From contig JAVBYP010000096.1 in assembly GCA_030823965.1 (NCBI GenBank), positions 1 through 21,553 of the forward strand: 21,553 nt of DNA, read 5' to 3'. Shown piece after piece: positions 1 to 8,470 of the stretch (its first letter is position 1; every line of letters begins with the position of its first letter). A model generated the notes under the pieces. The model did not search any database, was not told the origin of the DNA, and saw only the letters and a program-made list of their open reading frames with translations. Made by a program: the position numbers and the translations under genes. Origin of the DNA: Sideroxydans sp. (lineage in GTDB: Bacteria; Pseudomonadota; Gammaproteobacteria; Burkholderiales; Gallionellaceae).

Positions 1-1
1 C

Positions 2-232
2 GATTACGTATTGGCGATGGATGAGGCGAACCTGGCTATCTTGGAGCGTCTGCGTCCACAAGACGCTGAAAGTCATTTAGGTTTGTTCCTGGAATTCGCT
101 GAGAAGCATGAGGAGCGCGAAGTGCCAGATCCGTATTACGGTGGCGCACAAGGTTTCGAACATGTTTTGGATCTGGTGGAGGACGCCGCGAACGGTCTGT
201 TGAAACACATCAAGCAGCAGCACCTTAAGTAG
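2..232 (+). CDS. Low-molecular-weight protein tyrosine phosphatase, C-terminal part
   Basis: The gene enters from the left edge; the readable frame begins at base 2 (D-Y-V-L-A-M-D) and ends at a TAG. The segment matches the C-terminal half of the LMW-PTP/arsenate reductase fold: the motif D-Y-x-L-A-M-D-x-x-N, followed by V-P-D-P-Y-Y-G-G, where the aspartate of the D-P-Y segment is the family's general acid, then G-F-E-x-V-L-D-L-V-E-D-A-A. The N-terminal catalytic C-x5-R loop lies outside the window, so activity cannot be judged. Known role of the family: hydrolysis of phosphotyrosine in cytosolic proteins, in proteobacteria often linked to polysaccharide export. Its stop codon is part of the ribosome binding site of the next gene, so the two are probably co-transcribed. 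Confidence 0.88.
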   Translation, partial: DYVLAMDEANLAILERLRPQDAESHLGLFLEFAEKHEEREVPDPYYGGAQGFEHVLDLVEDAANGLLKHIKQQHLK

Positions 233-241
233 GAGGTCGGT

Positions 242-598
242 ATGACACTCATTGCGAACATCATCGTTGCGCTGGTCGCTTTGCTGCATGTCTATTTTCT
301 CGTTTTAGAGATGTTTCTATGGAACAAGACGCTTGGCTTGAAGACGTTCCGTATGACACCTGAGAAAGCCGAAGTGACTAAGGTTTTGGCTGCCAATCAA
401 GGTCTGTACAACGGATTCCTCGCCGCAGGGCTGGTGTGGGGTCTGAGCTTGGGAGAGGAGGGAGTCAGCATCAAGCTGTTCTTCCTTGGCTGTGTGATCG
501 TTGCGGGTGTGTACGGGGCGATTACTGTGGGACGCAAGATACTTTTCATTCAAGCGATGCCTGCTACCGTTGCTTTTATTTTCGTACTCTTGAGCTGA
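242..598 (+). CDS. DUF1304 family small integral membrane protein
   Basis: A 118-residue, very hydrophobic protein with about four membrane segments (roughly residues 3-25, 50-70, 76-95 and 100-117). It carries the hallmark pattern of the DUF1304 family: L-E-M-F-L-W near residues 22-27, a central F-x-M-T stretch, then L-A-A-N-Q-G-L-Y-N-G-F-L-A-A-G-L. The function of this family is not established. The start is supported by a strong Shine-Dalgarno TAGGAGG five bases upstream, which overlaps the stop of the phosphatase gene, so the two form a short operon. It is followed directly by a palindromic terminator. Confidence 0.85.
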   Translation: MTLIANIIVALVALLHVYFLVLEMFLWNKTLGLKTFRMTPEKAEVTKVLAANQGLYNGFLAAGLVWGLSLGEEGVSIKLFFLGCVIVAGVYGAITVGRKILFIQAMPATVAFIFVLLS

Positions 599-617
599 AA
601 GATTCCTCGGCTGGAAT

Positions 618-649
618 AAAAAAACGCACGGCATGCCGTGCGTTTTTTT
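618..649. terminator. Bidirectional intrinsic terminator between the DUF1304 gene and rne
   Basis: A perfect 18-base palindrome (625-642, left arm CGCACGGCA) flanked by seven A on the left and seven T on the right. Transcripts from either strand make a GC-rich hairpin followed by a U-run, so the one element can end both the rightward DUF1304 operon and the leftward rne transcript. The genes converge here. Confidence 0.9.
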
Positions 650-668
650 ATTGTTGCTTGACCAAAGA

Positions 669-3170
669 TCACTTCGGTTGAGTCTCTACCAAGATCAGTG
701 GTTCGTTGCTCTCGGCCGTGTAGACCTCGCGCGGACGTGAACGGCGACGCGGTGCACGATCATGTGAGGCAGGAGCAGGAACAACGACCGTTGCGGCCTT
801 GTTCGGGTCAGTCTCGATCATTGTCAGACCTGCACTGCTCAGATCGACTTGGACAGGGGAGGGAGCAGCTACTTGAACAACAGGAGCCACCGCTTTTGCC
901 GCAGGTGCCATATTCGTCGGGTAGCAAACCACTTCGGTCGGCGTCAGACGCTTCATCGAATCAGGATAGGCCACGTACTCGCTTGGCTTCACTTGAACTG
1001 GTGCGGTGTTGCGCGGTGTTTCAGCAACAACGACATCATTCGCGACGAACGCTTCTACGTTGGTGTTCTCGCCAGTTGCGGCAACATTAGGGTCACGACG
1101 CTCACGCTCACGACGACCGCCGCGACGACCGCGCTTACGACCACTTCCTTCACGTCCGCCGTTGTTATCTTCACCTTGTTCGCCTGCGACTACTGGCTTG
1201 CTGGTTTCCAGAACAGGCTTGGGTTCGCGTGGCTCGCGCGGTTCACGCGGAGGACGTGGTGGGCGTTGTTCGTTTCGATTCTGTTGCGCTTGTTCCTTGT
1301 TGGCGTTATCTGCCTTAGGTGCGTCATCACGATCACGCGGCTTCTTGTTGCCTTCGCCACGTTCGCGACGTTGGCGGTTACCGCCTTCGCTGCGTTCACC
1401 GCGATTGCCGCGATCACGTCCTTGGTTGCCACGGCTGCTCTTGGCAGGTGCGGCAGCCTTCGCTGGTTCACTGTCGCCCCCCAAAGATTTCAGCCAGCTG
1501 ACCAAACTGCCGATGAGGGAAGTCTTCTTCTCTTCCTTCACTTCGTGTTTTGGAGCCGGCTGTGTCGGGATGATGCCCTTCACAGCAGCTTGTGCACGGG
1601 GCGCTGTCTTGGCAGCTTCTTGCGCAGCAGCGGCAGTGATGGCTTTGGTCTCTTCCGGCTTCTCTACCAACTTGTAGCTGGCTTGAAGGTGGTCGGCAGT
1701 GATGTCGTCCATACGCAAACGGTTGACCGTGTAATGCGGTGTCTCCATGTGCGGGTTGGGGATCAATACGACGCTTACTTTGAAGCGAGATTCGATGCGA
1801 TGGATGTCGGAGCGCTTCTCGTTCAACAGGAAGGTGGCGACATCGACTGGCACTTGTGCATGGATAGCGGCGCTGCTGTCCTTCATCGCTTCTTCCTGGA
1901 TGATGCGCAGGATGTTCAATGCAGATGACTCGGTGCCACGGATATGGCCGATGCCGTTACAGCGTGGGCAGGTCGTGTGGTTACCTTCTTCCAAACTAGG
2001 GGCCAAGCGTTGACGTGACAGCTCCAACAAACCGAAGCGGGAGATCTTCGCGGTCTGGATGCGCGCACGGTCAAAGTGCAAGGCATCGCGCAGACGGTCT
2101 TCCACTGCGCGTTGGTTCTTGGTCGCTTCCATGTCGATGAAGTCGATGACGATGAGGCCACCCAAGTCACGCAAGCGCAATTGGCGGGCGATCTCGTCAG
2201 CCGCTTCCAAGTTGGTGTTGAGCGCAGTCGTTTCGATGTCGCTACCGCGCGTAGAACGTGCGGAGTTGATGTCGATAGCGGTCAAAGCTTCGGTATGGTC
2301 GATGACGATGGCGCCGCCGGAAGGCAGGTTCACCTGACGCGCATGTGCGGATTCGATCTGATGTTCGATCTGGAAGCGCGAGAACAAGGGCACATCGTCG
2401 TGATAACGCTTGATGCGATCGACATGGTCCGGCATCACCGTACCCATGAAGGCTTGTGCTTGCTGGAAGATATCGTCGGTGTCGATCAGGATCTCGCCGA
2501 TCTCAGGGTTGAAGTAGTCGCGGATGGCGCGTACGACCAAGCTGCTTTCCAGATAGATGAGGGAAGGCGCTTTCTCGGATTGAGCGGCACCGTCGATGGC
2601 ATCCCACAGTTGCTTGAGGTAGTTCAAGTCCCATTGCAGTTCTTCCGCATTGCGACCGATACCAGCAGTACGAGCGATGATGCTCATGCCCTTAGGTACT
2701 TCCAGTTGTCCTAGTACGTCACGTAGTTCGTTGCGATCTTCGCCTTCGATACGACGCGATACGCCGCCACCGTTGGGGTTGTTCGGCATCAGGACCACAT
2801 AGCGACCTGCCAAGCTGATGTAGGTGGTGAGGGCAGCGCCTTTGTTGCCGCGTTCGTCCTTTTCCACTTGCACCAACAACTCTTGGCCTTCGCGCAATGC
2901 TTCCTTGATGGAAGAACGGCTGTTGGCACCAGATTGATAGTACTGAGGGGCGACTTCTTTGAAGGGAAGGAATCCGTGGCGGGTGCCACCGTATTCGACG
3001 AAGCAGGCTTCGAGGCTTGGCTCGATGCGGGTGATGATGGCTTTGTAGATGTTGCTCTTGCGTTGTTCTTTTCCGGCGGTCTCAATGTCGAGGTCAACTA
3101 GTTTTTGACCATCCACAATGGCGACGCGTAGTTCTTCCGGCTGCGTCGCATTGAATAGCATGCGTTTCAT
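669..3170 (-). CDS. rne: Ribonuclease E
   Basis: An 833-residue endoribonuclease that starts mRNA decay and matures rRNA and tRNA precursors; it scaffolds the degradosome on the inner membrane. The N-terminus ([21 protein letters not shown]) matches the family, so the first of two nearby ATGs is the start, preceded by GGGAGA. Visible domains: S1 around residues 37-120; RNase H-like and 5'-sensor region around 120-280; DNase I-like catalytic part with the two metal-binding aspartates D300 (A-I-D-I-N-S) and D343 (V-I-D-F-I-D-M); the zinc-link C401-P-R-C404. An amphipathic stretch [13 protein letters not shown] near residues 551-563 is a likely membrane anchor. Beyond it lies a low-complexity, Arg/Gly/Pro-rich RNA-binding tail (about 579-692). 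Shorter than the E. coli enzyme (1061 residues), as expected for this variable tail. Divergent from rluC, as in E. coli. Confidence 0.97.
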   Translation of the reverse strand: MKRMLFNATQPEELRVAIVDGQKLVDLDIETAGKEQRKSNIYKAIITRIEPSLEACFVEYGGTRHGFLPFKEVAPQYYQSGANSRSSIKEALREGQELLVQVEKDERGNKGAALTTYISLAGRYVVLMPNNPNGGGVSRRIEGEDRNELRDVLGQLEVPKGMSIIARTAGIGRNAEELQWDLNYLKQLWDAIDGAAQSEKAPSLIYLESSLVVRAIRDYFNPEIGEILIDTDDIFQQAQAFMGTVMPDHVDRIKRYHDDVPLFSRFQIEHQIESAHARQVNLPSGGAIVIDHTEALTAIDINSARSTRGSDIETTALNTNLEAADEIARQLRLRDLGGLIVIDFIDMEATKNQRAVEDRLRDALHFDRARIQTAKISRFGLLELSRQRLAPSLEEGNHTTCPRCNGIGHIRGTESSALNILRIIQEEAMKDSSAAIHAQVPVDVATFLLNEKRSDIHRIESRFKVSVVLIPNPHMETPHYTVNRLRMDDITADHLQASYKLVEKPEETKAITAAAAQEAAKTAPRAQAAVKGIIPTQPAPKHEVKEEKKTSLIGSLVSWLKSLGGDSEPAKAAAPAKSSRGNQGRDRGNRGERSEGGNRQRRERGEGNKKPRDRDDAPKADNANKEQAQQNRNEQRPPRPPREPREPREPKPVLETSKPVVAGEQGEDNNGGREGSGRKRGRRGGRRERERRDPNVAATGENTNVEAFVANDVVVAETPRNTAPVQVKPSEYVAYPDSMKRLTPTEVVCYPTNMAPAAKAVAPVVQVAAPSPVQVDLSSAGLTMIETDPNKAATVVVPAPASHDRAPRRRSRPREVYTAESNEPLILVETQPK

Positions 3171-3518
3171 TTTTTATTCTCCCGCGCTCTGACACGGGCA
3201 GGGCAAAGCTACGCGCCGCTTAGCGCGCGAGAAGTAGGATGTTTGGGTTGTGAGGCCTACGATTGTCCAAGTACTTATTCTCGTTATTAGCTTGTCTGTA
3301 TCTACATGCTGCCTAAATAGCGGGGCAACACGTTAAAAATTTTTCTGCTTGATGCTTAGAGCGCGCAAATCAATTACCATCACTGCTTGTTTCCGGTGAG
3401 TGAGATTAACCGGGCGGGGCTGCTTCGTAGGCGGCTTGATTGCCTGCCTTAGGTTGGACGGGGAAATGATCATCCCGTTTGACGAAGGCGCACACGCGAG
3501 GCGCGGAGTATATTCAAA
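3171..3518. promoter_or_regulatory. rne-rluC divergent intergenic region
   Basis: A 348-base gap between the divergent starts of rne and rluC must contain both promoters. On the rne side, a G/C-rich hairpin sits in the transcript 42-59 bases before the AUG (3212-3229, arms CGCGC/GCGCG extended by GC/GC around a UAA loop, one bulged G). A long leader is notable because E. coli RNase E controls its own mRNA through its 5' untranslated region; that link is inference here. A weak rightward promoter candidate is TTGTCT (3292-3297), a 16-base spacer, TAAATA (3314-3319). A further imperfect hairpin lies around ATGATCAT (3459-3477) in the rluC leader. I see no reading frame of substance and no convincing sigma70 promoter for rne. 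Confidence 0.45.
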
Positions 3519-4454
3519 ATGAGTGGTTTGAGCAAAGAATCCGTCACTTGGGTCGAAATAGATGAAGGAAGTGAAGGTCAGCGCATCGACAATTTCCTTT
3601 TCAAGCACCTGAAAGGCGTCCCCAAGAGTCATATCTACCGCATCTTGCGGGGAGAAGTGAGGGTCAACAAGAAGCGCATCGACCAGACCTATCGTCTCCA
3701 GATGGGGGACTTGTTACGTATCCCGCCCATCCGAGTGGCTGAAAAGCCCGAAGCAGAATACGTCCCTGCCACCGAATTCCCCATATTGTTTGAGGACGAA
3801 GCACTCATCGCCATCAATAAACCGGCTGGAACGGCGGTCCACGGGGGGAGTGGGGTGAGCTTTGGTGTCATCGAACAACTACGCAGTGCCCGTCCCCAAG
3901 CCAAGTTCCTTGAATTGGTCCATAGACTAGACCGAGAGACCTCCGGCGTATTGCTGATCGCCAAGAAACGTTCTGCCTTGACCGCCATGCACGAGATCAT
4001 GCGCGAGGGTAACAGCGACAAACGCTACCTCACCTTGGTGCTGGGGCAATGGAAGAATGCCAAACAACATGTGAAGTTACCGCTACACAAGTTCGACACC
4101 CCACAAGGTGAAAAGCGCGTCATGGTGCGTGAAGACGGGCAGGCTTCACACACCATCTTCACTTTACTTAAGAGTTATACCGAGTTCTCCTTGCTCGAGG
4201 CCCAACTTAAGACTGGGCGCACCCACCAGATCCGTGTTCACACCTCACATCTTGGCTTCCCCATCGCTGGCGACGATAAGTATGGTGACTTCGCTCGCAA
4301 CAAAGAGTTGATGAAGCAAGGACTTAAGCGAATGTTCCTACATGCGCATAGCATCGCCTTCAATCATCCGCTGACGGGCGAGCCTATGAGTATCGTCGCC
4401 CCATTGGCACCAGAGCTACAGAAATACCTAGATAAGTTAGATGCCAAGCAATGA
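3519..4454 (+). CDS. rluC: 23S rRNA pseudouridine synthase RluC
   Basis: A 311-residue RluA-family pseudouridine synthase. The N-terminus has an S4 RNA-binding domain (about residues 20-75: Q-R-I-D-N-F-L, G-E-V-R-V-N-K-K-R). The catalytic domain contains H135-R-L-D138-R-E-T-S-G, in which D138 is the nucleophile, and the later R-T-H-Q-I-R-V-H segment. E. coli RluC modifies U955, U2504 and U2580 of 23S rRNA. Its position divergent from rne is the conserved arrangement and favours RluC over RluD or RluA. GGAG lies 10 bases before the ATG, a slightly long spacing. Its last codons overlap the next gene by ATGA, indicating translational coupling. Confidence 0.92.
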   Translation: MSGLSKESVTWVEIDEGSEGQRIDNFLFKHLKGVPKSHIYRILRGEVRVNKKRIDQTYRLQMGDLLRIPPIRVAEKPEAEYVPATEFPILFEDEALIAINKPAGTAVHGGSGVSFGVIEQLRSARPQAKFLELVHRLDRETSGVLLIAKKRSALTAMHEIMREGNSDKRYLTLVLGQWKNAKQHVKLPLHKFDTPQGEKRVMVREDGQASHTIFTLLKSYTEFSLLEAQLKTGRTHQIRVHTSHLGFPIAGDDKYGDFARNKELMKQGLKRMFLHAHSIAFNHPLTGEPMSIVAPLAPELQKYLDKLDAKQ

Positions 4455-5689
4455 GTGGGGCAATGCAACCTAAGTATTCCGAACGCGCCTTGCTGCTGAC
4501 CTTGGCAGGTATCCAGTTCAGTCACATCCTCGACTTCATGATCATGATGCCGCTGGGCCCTTTGCTGATGCAGGAGCTGGGTATCACCACGCATGAGTTT
4601 GGCCTATTGGTCGCGTCCTACAGTTTCAGTGCCGCCTTTTCCGGTTTGTTGGCAACGACCTTTGTGGATCGTTTTGAACGTAAACGTTTGCTGCTCTTCA
4701 TGTTTCTCATGTTCGGCTTGGCGACGTTAGCCTGCGGTCTGGCACCTAGCTACGCCACGCTCATCATCGCGCGCGGTTTGGCGGGGGCGTTCGGTGGGGT
4801 ATTGGGTGCATTGGTGCAGACCATCATTGGCGACACCATCCCATTTGCGCGGCGTGCTACGGCTAGCGGTATCGTTTCTTCTGCCTTCTCGATCTCAACG
4901 GTGGCTGGCGTACCTTTGTCGTTATGGCTGGCTAGTCTTTTTCAGTGGCGTGCACCATTCATCTTTATCGTCGTGTTGGTCGCGGTCTTCATGGTGATAG
5001 CTGTGCGAGGTCTACCAGAGATACGCCATCACTTGAGCAAGGAAAAACAGGCTCATCCTTTCACTGCCTTGTTTGCGGTGATGCGAGATGCCAATCATTG
5101 GCGTGCGATGTTGTTGTCGGCGCTCATCATCTTTTCTGGTTTCACGATCATTCCCTACATCACGCTGTACGCAGTGAACAACATCGCCATCAGTCAGCAT
5201 GACATCGCCTATATCTATCTGGCAGGCGGAGCCGCCACGCTCGTCTCAGCTCGACTCATTGGCCGCTGGGCTGATGTGCATGGCAAGGTAAAGGTATATC
5301 GAATCGTGGCTTTTGCGGCCATGTTGCCGATATTAGCGGTGACACAGCTTGAGACGAACTCTTTGGCTTTGTGGCTGGTCTGTACCACGCTGTTCTTCGT
5401 GCTCGTCTCTGGGCGTTTCATCCCTGCGATGGCCATCATCACTTCGGCAGCCCAACCCAAGCTGCGAGGAACCTTCATGTCACTCAATGGCACGGTGCAA
5501 TCATTGGCGATGGGGCTGGCGGCGACCTTGAGTGGCTTCATCATCACGCAGGACGCAATGGGGAATATCGTGGGTTATCAAAACGTAGGCTATGTCGCTA
5601 TCGTGGCTAACCTATTGGCCATCTGGTATGTTTCTCGCATCGTGATGCACGACGCTCATCCCAATCTGCCGGACGTCACGCCGAAATAA
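4451..5689 (+). CDS. Major facilitator superfamily transporter (DHA1-like)
   Basis: A 412-residue inner-membrane protein with about 12 hydrophobic segments and a central polar loop near residues 195-215 (rich in H, K, E). Between the second and third segments it has a motif-A-like stretch V-D-R-F-E-R-K-R; the fourth segment has R-G-L-A-G-A-F-G-G. The overall pattern resembles DHA1 drug or arabinose-efflux-like permeases, but the substrate cannot be deduced. The start codon overlaps the rluC stop (ATGA) and no separate ribosome binding site is visible, so it is probably translated by coupling; an ATG four codons later (4463) has GGGG two bases before it and is less likely. Confidence 0.85.
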   Translation: MSGAMQPKYSERALLLTLAGIQFSHILDFMIMMPLGPLLMQELGITTHEFGLLVASYSFSAAFSGLLATTFVDRFERKRLLLFMFLMFGLATLACGLAPSYATLIIARGLAGAFGGVLGALVQTIIGDTIPFARRATASGIVSSAFSISTVAGVPLSLWLASLFQWRAPFIFIVVLVAVFMVIAVRGLPEIRHHLSKEKQAHPFTALFAVMRDANHWRAMLLSALIIFSGFTIIPYITLYAVNNIAISQHDIAYIYLAGGAATLVSARLIGRWADVHGKVKVYRIVAFAAMLPILAVTQLETNSLALWLVCTTLFFVLVSGRFIPAMAIITSAAQPKLRGTFMSLNGTVQSLAMGLAATLSGFIITQDAMGNIVGYQNVGYVAIVANLLAIWYVSRIVMHDAHPNLPDVTPK

Positions 5690-5752
5690 GTAGCTAATCT
5701 TTTCTGCAGGCTTGCCGATAGTTCAGTTGTAAGGAACGTGGAGGGAGTTGCC

Positions 5753-6076
5753 ATGCGCTATGTATCGGAGATCAAACCTGTTACGACTGAGCTAAAAACC
5801 AGCCTCGTTCCTGGTTTGTCTTCTGTCCATGCGGTGAAGCCCATCCATTCACGCGATCAGACCGTATTTGCGGTCACCGCCTTGCAGGGCAGGCATAAAG
5901 AGGCGGAGGAAGCGGATCAGGAACATGCAACAAGACTGCCTTTGGAAGACAGGCGCAAAGCCTGTCGTCGTATCCACTTCCAAAAAGTGCTGATCGAACT
6001 ACGCTCTGGTGTGGATAGACGTCATCACGATCTGCTAGGTGATCACGCCACCGAGCACATCGACGAAAAAGCCTGA
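5753..6076 (+). CDS. Uncharacterised 107-residue soluble protein
   Basis: I do not recognise this family. The start at 5753 is chosen because GGAGGG lies seven bases upstream; a GTG 15 bases earlier in frame overlaps that site and is less likely. The product is hydrophilic, without signal peptide or membrane segment. The C-terminal half is rich in charged residues and histidine and has two similar motifs, E-D-R-R-K-A-C-R-R and G-V-D-R-R-H-H-D, joined by I-H-F-Q-K-V-L-I-E-L. The Arg-rich pairs could contact nucleic acid or acidic partners, but that is speculation. It follows the MFS gene by 63 bases, so it may be the last gene of the rluC operon. It converges on rlmM with a single base between the two stop codons. 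Confidence 0.7.
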   Translation: MRYVSEIKPVTTELKTSLVPGLSSVHAVKPIHSRDQTVFAVTALQGRHKEAEEADQEHATRLPLEDRRKACRRIHFQKVLIELRSGVDRRHHDLLGDHATEHIDEKA

Positions 6077-6077
6077 A

Positions 6078-7106
6078 TCACTTCTTCGCCCTAGTAAGGA
6101 ACACCGTCACTTCTTCGCGGTCGTGATAGAGCTGTTTCGCTTCTAAGCGATAACGGATACCTTTTGCATTGAGTGCCGTGCGTATCGAATCCAGCGCGAC
6201 TTGTAACGCTTCGACGCGTTTCTTCATGGGTAGCTTCAAATTGAAGATGGCGTGCATAGTGTGGCCACCGATGAACCACTCCGTCACCAGTGTCGCAACA
6301 CGCTGCGGTTGCTCCACCATGTCGCATACCAGCCAATCGACCATTTTCTGCGGGCGGAACTTGAAGCCGTCTTGACGTAGATGTTTGATGTTCGGGTGTG
6401 TGGCAGCTGCTCCTTTAAGCGGGCCGTTATCGACGGCGGTCACTTTGAGTCCGCGTTGTACCAACTGCCAAGTCCACCCCCCGGGTGCAGCACCCAGATC
6501 CACCGCTGTCATGTGCGGTTTCAACCAGAGCGATTGTTCTTTCTTGTCTAGGAACACCTCGAACGCTTCAGCGAGTTTCAAGTAGGAACGGCTGGGAGCA
6601 TCACTCACCATGCTCACGCGATGGATGCCGTTGAGCGCGCTGTTGCTGTTTTCGGGATTGCTGGTGGCGATGAGTGCGCGATGTTCATTGGGGAAGAAGA
6701 TGTGCAGACGCGGCAGATCTGGGTCATCCACCAAGCGTGAAGTCTCACGCAACACCTCTTCCAGCAAAGGTTGGAAACGTTTGGTGAAGCCCGATAGTGT
6801 CTTGCCATCATTGGTGTCGGGTACTTCCAGATATAGCGCACCGAATTTCTCTGGCGCATCGGGAATGGCAGCTAACAATGGACTAAGTCGGTCACGCTCA
6901 GGCAAGTCGTTCACTTCACCGTGCAGCGTCAACAGTTGGCGCACGAAGGTGAGTTGCTTGTAGGCCAGCTTGGCTTTGCCTTGCAGTAAGAGGAAGCCGC
7001 TGTTCTCGTCAGCCTCGATGACTTTGGCTTGTGTCTCTTCGGCGCAATCGCGCTCAAAGCCGGGGCGGCAGTAGATCAGCCAAGAGGGAAGTGATTTATC
7101 GATCAT
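6078..7106 (-). CDS. rlmM: 23S rRNA (cytidine-2'-O) methyltransferase RlmM
   Basis: A 342-residue SAM-dependent methyltransferase matching E. coli RlmM (YgdE), which 2'-O-methylates C2498 of 23S rRNA. The N-terminal half begins with L-I-Y-C-R-P-G-F-E-R-D-C-A, typical of RlmM, and continues into a THUMP-like domain. The C-terminal half is RrmJ/FtsJ-like: SAM motif D203-L-G-A-A-P-G-G-W-T-W-Q-L, and the family's K-D-K-E set visible as K177 (S-Y-L-K-L), D262 (C-D-M-V-E), K291 (N-L-K-L-P-M-K-K) and E331/E332 (Y-H-D-R-E-E-V-T-V). The start overlaps the upstream TRIC gene by 11 bases and has no clear Shine-Dalgarno, which suggests translational coupling. Confidence 0.93.
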   Translation of the reverse strand: MIDKSLPSWLIYCRPGFERDCAEETQAKVIEADENSGFLLLQGKAKLAYKQLTFVRQLLTLHGEVNDLPERDRLSPLLAAIPDAPEKFGALYLEVPDTNDGKTLSGFTKRFQPLLEEVLRETSRLVDDPDLPRLHIFFPNEHRALIATSNPENSNSALNGIHRVSMVSDAPSRSYLKLAEAFEVFLDKKEQSLWLKPHMTAVDLGAAPGGWTWQLVQRGLKVTAVDNGPLKGAAATHPNIKHLRQDGFKFRPQKMVDWLVCDMVEQPQRVATLVTEWFIGGHTMHAIFNLKLPMKKRVEALQVALDSIRTALNAKGIRYRLEAKQLYHDREEVTVFLTRAKK

Positions 7107-7710
7107 AGGAGCGGAATCTCGGTAAGTGGATGTGCCAGCGTATCGCCGCTAGACGGATAGCGACGATCAGTATCATGGAGGCGATGAGTGCGGTGTTGTG
7201 GGCCATTCCCATGTTATCCAATGCGAGCAATAGCAAGGCACCGATCAAGGCGGCGGTGGCATAGATATCGGTGCGGAAGATGAGCGGGACTTCGTTGCAT
7301 AAGATGTCGCGGATGACTCCGCCGAACACACCTGTGATGACACCCATCAAGGCAGCGATGAACCAATGCACGTGCAAGCTCATGGCGACACTGGTGCCGA
7401 TGACGGTGAACAGCGCGAGACCGACAGCATCGGGTAGCAGGAAGAAGTTCTTGGGGATGTCTATTTTGCGTTCGAAATAGAAGGTGAGCATGGCAGCGCT
7501 GATGCCGACCACGACGTAAAGGGGGTCATGTATCCAATACACCGGCAAGCGCCCGAGCAAGATGTCGCGCACCGTGCCACCGCCGATGCCGGCGATCACT
7601 GCGATGGTCGCCACGCCAAAGAGATCCAGCTCGCGGCGTTGTGCTTCCAAGGTGGCGGTGATGGCGCAGACGCCGACCGCACACAGGTCGAGGATGTAGA
7701 TCAGGCTCAT
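7096..7710 (-). CDS. TRIC-family (YadS/UPF0126-like) membrane channel protein
   Basis: A 204-residue inner-membrane protein of the trimeric intracellular cation channel family, E. coli YadS-like. It has about seven hydrophobic segments arranged as an internal repeat, with the two signature loops G-I-G-G-G-T-V-R-D-I-L-L-G-R and V-F-G-G-V-I-R-D-I-L-C. Family members conduct monovalent cations in vitro; the bacterial role is unsettled. The frame stays open for 57 codons upstream, but the start is set at M-S-L-I-Y-I-L-D because the family begins here, the upstream residues are polar, and the extension would run past the divergent promoters and into the phosphatase gene. Ribosome binding site weak (TTGGTAA). 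Upstream partner of rlmM. Confidence 0.9.
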   Translation of the reverse strand: MSLIYILDLCAVGVCAITATLEAQRRELDLFGVATIAVIAGIGGGTVRDILLGRLPVYWIHDPLYVVVGISAAMLTFYFERKIDIPKNFFLLPDAVGLALFTVIGTSVAMSLHVHWFIAALMGVITGVFGGVIRDILCNEVPLIFRTDIYATAALIGALLLLALDNMGMAHNTALIASMILIVAIRLAAIRWHIHLPRFRSYDR

Positions 7711-7735
7711 GACATTACCAATCGAAGGGGCGCGC

Positions 7736-7741
7736 ATTATA
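7736..7741 (-). promoter_or_regulatory. Candidate -10 box of the TRIC-rlmM promoter
   Basis: Reading leftward, the sequence is a perfect TATAAT 26-31 bases before the TRIC start, placing transcription about 20 bases before the ATG. No convincing -35 hexamer is seen at 16-18 bases. It lies back to back with the rightward box of the phosphatase gene. Confidence 0.45.
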
Positions 7742-7761
7742 CGGGGATGAGTTATGCCCAG

Positions 7762-7770
7762 TGGTAGAAT
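7762..7770 (+). promoter_or_regulatory. Candidate extended -10 promoter of the HAD phosphatase-sppA operon
   Basis: TGGTAGAAT fits an extended -10 (TG, one base, then TAGAAT, five of six to consensus) 28 bases before the phosphatase start. The expected -35 position holds no TTGACA-like hexamer, which is common for extended -10 promoters. It sits about 20 bases from the leftward TATAAT. Confidence 0.5.
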
Positions 7771-7797
7771 CCGCGCCTTACTATTTAGGTGGTTCAG

Positions 7798-8454
7798 ATG
7801 GCGAAAAGATATGACCTGATCGTGTTCGATTGGGATGGTACGGTGATGGATTCCACGGCGATCATTGCGTCTTCCATACAATCAGCTTGTCGTGATTTGG
7901 GATTGAATGTTCCAACTGACGAAGCTGCAAGGCATGTCATCGGCATGGGGCTGGCGCAAGCGTTACAACACGCAGTGCCAGATGCGCCCCCACACATGCA
8001 TGAGCCACTTGCCGATCGTTATCGCCATTATTTCTTGGCGCAAGACCAGTCCATCCCTTTGTTCGATGGCGCAGCAGAGACCATCGCTGAGTTGAAAGAA
8101 GCGGGCTACCTGCTGGCGGTCGCCACGGGTAAGAGTCGCAAGGGATTGGACCGTGTGATGGATAGCAGCGGCTTGCGCGAGTTCTTCATCGCATCACGCA
8201 CGGCGGATGAGACCTTCTCCAAGCCGCACCCAGCGATGTTGCATGAACTGATGGAAGAATTGACTGTCGATGCTGAGCGTGTGCTGATGGTAGGTGATAC
8301 AACCCACGACTTGCAGATGGCGATCAATGCGGGAGTGGATGTGGTGGGCGTGACGCATGGCGCACACCCCGAAGACCAATTGCGTGCGTTAGCCCCATTG
8401 GCTTTGCTGGATGATTTTCATGGATTGCGCGCTTGGTTCAAAGCCAACGCTTAA
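7798..8454 (+). CDS. HAD-superfamily phosphatase (phosphoglycolate phosphatase-like)
   Basis: A 218-residue HAD hydrolase of the Gph/PGP type. Motif I is F-D11-W-D13-G-T-V-M-D-S, with D11 the nucleophile and D13 the acid/base; motif II is V-A-T-G-K-S; motif III lysine is in F-S-K-P-H-P; motif IV is M-V-G-D-T-T-H-D. A helical cap follows motif I (C1 type). The specific substrate cannot be told from sequence; similar proteobacterial genes near rluC are usually annotated as phosphoglycolate phosphatase. The ATG at 7798 is preferred over a GTG three codons earlier because AGGTGG lies five bases before it. It ends 16 bases before sppA, so the two form an operon. Confidence 0.88.
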   Translation: MAKRYDLIVFDWDGTVMDSTAIIASSIQSACRDLGLNVPTDEAARHVIGMGLAQALQHAVPDAPPHMHEPLADRYRHYFLAQDQSIPLFDGAAETIAELKEAGYLLAVATGKSRKGLDRVMDSSGLREFFIASRTADETFSKPHPAMLHELMEELTVDAERVLMVGDTTHDLQMAINAGVDVVGVTHGAHPEDQLRALAPLALLDDFHGLRAWFKANA

Positions 8455-8470
8455 TTAAGATAGGAGATGA

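Noticed and set aside
1301..1450. Arg/Gly-rich repetitive stretch in rne as a possible DNA repeat or transfer signal
   Set aside because: It is ordinary low-complexity RNA-binding sequence of the RNase E tail, not a DNA-level tandem repeat.
849..1928. Long open frame (359 codons) on the plus strand opposite rne, plus other antisense frames in the same region
   Set aside because: It lies opposite the Arg/Ala/Pro-rich tail and central part of rne; the composition mirrors rne codons, and it has no ribosome binding site or recognisable domain. The rne frame is clearly real.
7711..7881. Extension of the TRIC gene by 57 codons
   Set aside because: It crosses the divergent promoter region and the start of the phosphatase gene, and the residues do not look like a membrane protein; family length fits the start at 7710.
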